From NCBI GenBank assembly GCA_937858235.1, contig CALLZZ010000434.1:1-9075 (forward strand): DNA of 9,075 nucleotides, given 5' to 3'. A model generated the notes under the pieces. It saw only the letters and a list, made by a program, of their open reading frames with translations. It ran no database searches and was not told the origin of the DNA. Source of the DNA: an uncultured Clostridia bacterium. GTDB lineage: Bacteria; Bacillota; Clostridia; Oscillospirales; Oscillospiraceae. This document shows, piece by piece, positions 6,554 to 9,075 of the stretch; within the stretch, counting starts at the first letter, position 1; every line of letters begins with the position of its first letter. A program made the position numbers and the translations under genes.

Positions 6554-6780
6554 TTGTTCCGATTTTTGGAACGTTCCACTCATCATTTTGTTCCACGGGT
6601 TTTAATGCTGGAACACGAAAACCGAAACAGCCCATAACCCCTATAAATACAGCAAAAGCGGCATGACTGTTCCAATGTTCCAATCATTCTATATAAAAGG
6701 GAAAAAGATAGAGAAACAGCTATATATACCGTATATACACCCATTTATAAATATATAGCGTTTTTTCGGGACATTGGAAC
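6543..6780. repeat. GTTCCA/TGGAAC repeat array flanking an AT-rich segment; candidate replication origin
   Basis: Eight copies of one hexamer occur in 238 bases. GTTCCA is at 6543-6548, 6573-6578, 6590-6595, 6669-6674 and 6677-6682; TGGAAC is at 6567-6572, 6609-6614 and 6775-6780. A ninth partial copy, GTTCC, is at 6556-6560. Two copies form the 12-bp palindrome TGGAACGTTCCA (6567-6578), and two form a tandem repeat of TGTTCCAA (6668-6683). Between the main cluster and the last copy lies an AT-rich segment (6684-6768) that could melt easily. Iterons around an AT-rich core next to the initiator gene is the layout of staphylococcal pathogenicity island origins. The array could instead be an operator region for the nuclease-helicase operon. 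Confidence 0.6.
6669..6697 (+). promoter_or_regulatory. Weak candidate promoter for the nuclease-helicase operon
   Basis: A -10-like TATAAA (6692-6697) lies 17 bases after a GTTCCA repeat (6669-6674) that occupies the -35 position but matches the consensus in only three bases. If real, a protein bound to the repeats would activate or block it. The surrounding AT-rich sequence offers many other -10-like strings, so this is a weak call. Confidence 0.2.
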
Positions 6781-6803
6781 GGACGCCGTACAAGGAGAAA
6801 TAC

Positions 6804-7085
6804 ATGGATGAAAAGCTAATCGAGCGAAAGCTCGCAAGACTGGCAAGGCAAAGCGGCGGTCTTGCCCTGAAATTTACAAGTCCCGGTTTTGCCGGTGTGC
6901 CGGACAGATTGCTGCTCTTTCCCGGAGGCAAGGCAGCCTTTGCCGAGATCAAAACGACTGGAAAGAAACCAAGACCCCTGCAGATGAGCCGCAAAAAGCT
7001 CCTTGAGGATCTCGGGTTCAAAGTTTTTATTATCGATCATCAGGAGCAGATTGGAGGTGTATTGGATGAAATACTCACCACATGA
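6804..7085 (+). CDS. VRR-NUC domain nuclease
   Basis: A 93-residue stand-alone VRR-NUC protein (PF08774), a compact PD-(D/E)xK nuclease family. Relatives in phages and in eukaryotic FAN1 cut branched or flapped DNA. The core motif is clear: GVPDRLLLFPGG at 31-42 supplies the catalytic aspartate D34, and FAEIKT at 46-51 supplies E48 and K50. An N-terminal glutamate (E7, in IERKLARLA) fits the remaining family position, and KKPRPLQMSRKKLLEDLGFKVFII completes the fold. At 93 residues it is about the normal length for the phage form. The start at 6804 follows AAGGAG at 7 bases; the open frame extends to 6774, inside the repeat array, without a binding site. It overlaps the helicase gene by 20 bases, so nuclease and helicase probably act together on replication or recombination intermediates. 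Confidence 0.92.
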   Translation: MDEKLIERKLARLARQSGGLALKFTSPGFAGVPDRLLLFPGGKAAFAEIKTTGKKPRPLQMSRKKLLEDLGFKVFIIDHQEQIGGVLDEILTT

Positions 7086-8415
7086 ATATCAGGCTTTTGC
7101 AACTAACTTCATAATCTCACATCCCGTATCCGCTATTTTTCTGGATTGCGGATTAGGGAAAACAGTCATCACGCTGACAGCCATAGACGAGCTTATGTAT
7201 AACAGCTTTGAAGTAAGCAGAGTGCTTGTGATCGGTCCTCTGCGAGTAGGAAATGTATGGCGAGAAGAAATCAAAAAATGGGATCATCTTAACCACCTGA
7301 AAATCAGCGTGGCAATAGGCAGTGAGGCTGAGCGGCTGGCCGCATTCCGGCAGGACGCCGATATTTATTACGTCAACCGGGAAAACGTGCAGTGGCTGAT
7401 CATGAAGTCCGACATTCCTTTTGATTATGACATGGTGGTGATCGATGAGCTGTCCTCATTCAAGTCCAACCAGGCAAAGCGGTTCAAGTGCCTGGTGAAG
7501 ATGCGCCCCCGTGTGAAACGTATAGTCGGATTGACCGGCACTCCCTCATCCAATGGCCTGATGGATCTGTGGGCAGAGTTTCGGCTGCTTGACATGGGAC
7601 AGCGGCTTGGAAGATATATCGGGCAGTATCGAAGAACCTATTTCGTACCTGACAAGCGAAACGGTGACATCATCTACTCCTACAAGACTCTGCCCGGAGC
7701 CGAAGAGGCGATATACAAAAATATCAGCGATATCACGATTTCCATGAAGTCAACAGATTACCTAAAAATGCCGAAATGCGTGATCAACACGGTTCCGGTG
7801 CGCATGGGGCCACCTCAGAGAGAATTATATGACCGTCTGAAACAGGAAATGGTCATCAGCCTGAAAAACGTGGAGATCGATGCCGCAAATGCCGCCGCCC
7901 TCTCCGGCAAACTCCTGCAGATGGCAAACGGTGCGGTCTATGACGGAATGGGAGAGCCGTTCATTATCCACGATGAAAAGCTGAATGCGCTGGAAGACCT
8001 GATAGAGGGAGCTAATGGCAAACCTGTTCTTATCGCCTACTGGTACCGACACGATCTTGACCGTATCAAGGGGAGATTCGATGTCAGAGAGATCAGAACT
8101 TCTAAGGACATTGAAGACTGGAATGCGGGAAAAATTCCTGTGGCAATCATCCACCCTGCCGCTGCCGGACATGGCTTAAACCTACAGGCGGGCGGCTCCA
8201 CCCTGATCTGGTTCGGACTCACATGGAGCTTAGAGCTTTATCAGCAGACAAATGCAAGGCTTTATCGGCAAGGGCAGAACGATACAGTTGTGATCCACCA
8301 CATCATCACCAAAGACACCATAGACGAAGATGTTATGGCGGCTCTTCAGAAAAAAGAGCGGACGCAGGCCTCTCTGATCAATGCCGTAAAGGCGCGTCTC
8401 GAGGTGAAGCGATGA
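7066..8415 (+). CDS. SNF2-type DEAD/DEAH helicase (phage, superfamily 2)
   Basis: A 449-residue ATP-dependent DNA translocase of the SNF2-like branch of superfamily 2, common beside VRR-NUC genes in Bacillota phages. Motifs appear in the expected order: Q-like YSPHEYQAFA (3-12), motif I DCGLGKT (27-33), motif Ia-like VLVIGPLRV (53-61), motif II VIDELS (125-130; DELS instead of the common DEAH), motif III GLTGTPSS (155-162), motif V HPAAAGHGLNLQ (363-374) and motif VI QQTNARLYRQGQ (393-404). At about 450 residues it is a minimal two-domain engine without extra modules. The start at 7066 has GGAGGTG at 6 bases; upstream ATG 7003 lies deep in the nuclease gene. The stop overlaps the next start (ATGA). 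Its likely task is remodelling or branch migration during phage replication or recombination. Confidence 0.93.
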   Translation: MKYSPHEYQAFATNFIISHPVSAIFLDCGLGKTVITLTAIDELMYNSFEVSRVLVIGPLRVGNVWREEIKKWDHLNHLKISVAIGSEAERLAAFRQDADIYYVNRENVQWLIMKSDIPFDYDMVVIDELSSFKSNQAKRFKCLVKMRPRVKRIVGLTGTPSSNGLMDLWAEFRLLDMGQRLGRYIGQYRRTYFVPDKRNGDIIYSYKTLPGAEEAIYKNISDITISMKSTDYLKMPKCVINTVPVRMGPPQRELYDRLKQEMVISLKNVEIDAANAAALSGKLLQMANGAVYDGMGEPFIIHDEKLNALEDLIEGANGKPVLIAYWYRHDLDRIKGRFDVREIRTSKDIEDWNAGKIPVAIIHPAAAGHGLNLQAGGSTLIWFGLTWSLELYQQTNARLYRQGQNDTVVIHHIITKDTIDEDVMAALQKKERTQASLINAVKARLEVKR

Positions 8416-8633
8416 CGGGATATGAACGGCTCGCAAATGCCATCGTTCTGCAAGCCGTGAAAGATTATCGTTTGGCATTAAAGCGGATAAAAATGAACCC
8501 TTCCAGCAAGTCCGCCATGTCGGATGCAATGGAATGCGAACAGTTCTTCCATTCAGCATGGTATTCCGCACTCACCGATATCTCCGATGAATATCTGATC
8601 AACAAACTGCGCGAGGAGGTGAAGTCAAAATGA
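8412..8633 (+). CDS. Small phage protein of unknown function (73 residues)
   Basis: This 73-residue, all-helical-looking protein has no function I can name. It begins MTGYERLANAIVLQAVKDYRLALKRIK, has a polar middle (MNPSSKSAMSDAMECEQFF), and ends HSAWYSALTDISDEYLINKLREEVKSK. The aromatic cluster FFHSAWYSAL (47-56) before the last helix looks like a conserved core. It overlaps the helicase stop by four bases and the next start by four, with GAGGTG before its ATG, so it is translated as part of the same operon. An adaptor role for the helicase or the following regulator is possible but not shown by the sequence. Confidence 0.8.
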   Translation: MTGYERLANAIVLQAVKDYRLALKRIKMNPSSKSAMSDAMECEQFFHSAWYSALTDISDEYLINKLREEVKSK

Positions 8634-9043
8634 CCGCAAAAGAATATCTGAACCAGGCGCGGCACCTGGACGCACTTATCAACTACCGCCTGCGTGAGAT
8701 CGATTATTGGCGGGATATGGCATCCAGCATATCGGGAATAAATTATGATGGGATGCCTCGTAACCCCAACAGACCTACAGATGCCCACTTTGTAAAGTGC
8801 CTTGCAAAAATCGATGAGATAAAGGCCAATGTGGAGCAAAAAGTCGGTCAGCTGATTGCACTGCGTGATGAGATAAGCACCCGGATCAACCTTCTGGAAG
8901 ATCGTGATGAACAGCTTGTTCTACGTTACCGATACATTGATAATTGCAGCTGGGAAGAAATTGCTGGATTTATCAACGTGTCGCTTCGCACGGTGCACCG
9001 CATACACGGAGCGGCTTTGCAGAATTTTATCGTCCCGGATTGA
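8630..9043 (+). CDS. DUF1492/ArpU-like phage transcriptional regulator
   Basis: A 137-residue protein matching the layout of DUF1492 and ArpU-type phage regulators. An N-terminal coiled-coil-like half (about 1-90, with AKIDEIKANVEQKVGQLIALRDEI) is followed by a sigma-region-4-like helix-turn-helix at about 90-134. In that region DEQLVLRYRYIDNCSWEEIAGFINV leads to the recognition helix SLRTVHRIHGAALQNF. Proteins of this type sit at the end of the replication block in Bacillota phages, just before the packaging genes, and are thought to turn on late transcription. AGGAGG precedes the start, which overlaps the previous stop by four bases. Immediately after its stop lie three TGGCAC repeats that could be its binding sites. 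It resembles the sigma-like protein at 3082 only in the C-terminal helix-turn-helix. Confidence 0.88.
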   Translation: MTAKEYLNQARHLDALINYRLREIDYWRDMASSISGINYDGMPRNPNRPTDAHFVKCLAKIDEIKANVEQKVGQLIALRDEISTRINLLEDRDEQLVLRYRYIDNCSWEEIAGFINVSLRTVHRIHGAALQNFIVPD

Positions 9044-9047
9044 AAGT

Positions 9048-9073
9048 TGGCACGGTTTGGCACAGTATGGCAC
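9048..9073 (+). repeat. Three TGGCAC direct repeats at 10-bp period; candidate late-promoter control site
   Basis: TGGCAC occurs at 9048-9053, 9058-9063 and 9068-9073, with starts exactly 10 bases apart, so all copies face the same side of the helix. The array begins four bases after the DUF1492-type gene and is cut by the window edge, so the copy number is unknown. The position suggests an activator or operator site for the next transcription unit, plausibly bound by the regulator just encoded. Confidence 0.6.
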
Positions 9074-9075
9074 AC

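Noticed and set aside
6543..6780. CRISPR array
   Set aside because: The repeats are six-base units in both orientations with irregular spacing, and no cas genes are present.
9048..9073. Sigma-54 promoter, suggested by TTGGCACG followed by TTTGGC
   Set aside because: The GG-to-GC distance is one base short of the strict sigma-54 spacing, and the third repeat at the same 10-bp period shows the string comes from the array.

Overview
This window looks like part of a prophage or phage-derived integrative element in a Gram-positive (Bacillota, probably clostridial) genome. Nearly every plus-strand gene has a strong AGGAGG-type ribosome binding site 6-7 bases before its start. The genes are tightly packed with 4-20 base overlaps. 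The protein families (PrimPol/VapE primase-helicase, VRR-NUC nuclease, SNF2 helicase, DUF1492/ArpU-like regulator) form a combination typical of Bacillota phages. The host assignment is inference from style and content; no rRNA or tRNA is present to settle it.

Left part (1-2237, minus strand): a Phd/YefM-type antitoxin gene is followed after 18 bases by the start of a large type I restriction-modification methyltransferase gene (hsdM), which runs off the left edge after 669 codons. No toxin gene lies beside the antitoxin. A plausible leftward promoter sits at 2320-2348.

Divergent intergenic region (2238-2663): this AT-rich stretch holds the leftward promoter, a perfect 19-bp palindrome, a rho-independent terminator flanked by two exact 18-bp direct repeats, and a series of hairpins leading to a 63-residue small protein gene (2664-2855) whose ribosome binding site can be paired away. 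After this gene comes a densely folded stretch (2862-2945) that resembles the phage C4 antisense RNA family, then a second terminator (2978-3035).

Right part (3082-9043, plus strand): the replication/early-to-late module runs in order as follows. A sigma-region-4-like protein is followed by a terminator hairpin immediately before the next ribosome binding site. Next come a conserved-looking glycine-rich small protein and a 785-residue PrimPol-VapE primase-helicase. A 250-bp AT-rich gap follows, containing eight copies of GTTCCA/TGGAAC. The module ends with a VRR-NUC nuclease, an SNF2-type helicase, a 73-residue unknown and a DUF1492/ArpU-like regulator. Three TGGCAC repeats at exact 10-bp spacing follow the last gene and reach the window edge.

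Working picture (inference): the primase-helicase and the adjacent repeat-flanked AT-rich gap make a self-contained initiator-plus-origin unit, comparable in layout to staphylococcal pathogenicity island replicons. The nuclease and helicase process replication or recombination intermediates. The last gene probably switches on the next (packaging/late) block through the TGGCAC array. The restriction-modification genes on the opposite strand are a defence module placed back-to-back with the phage early region.
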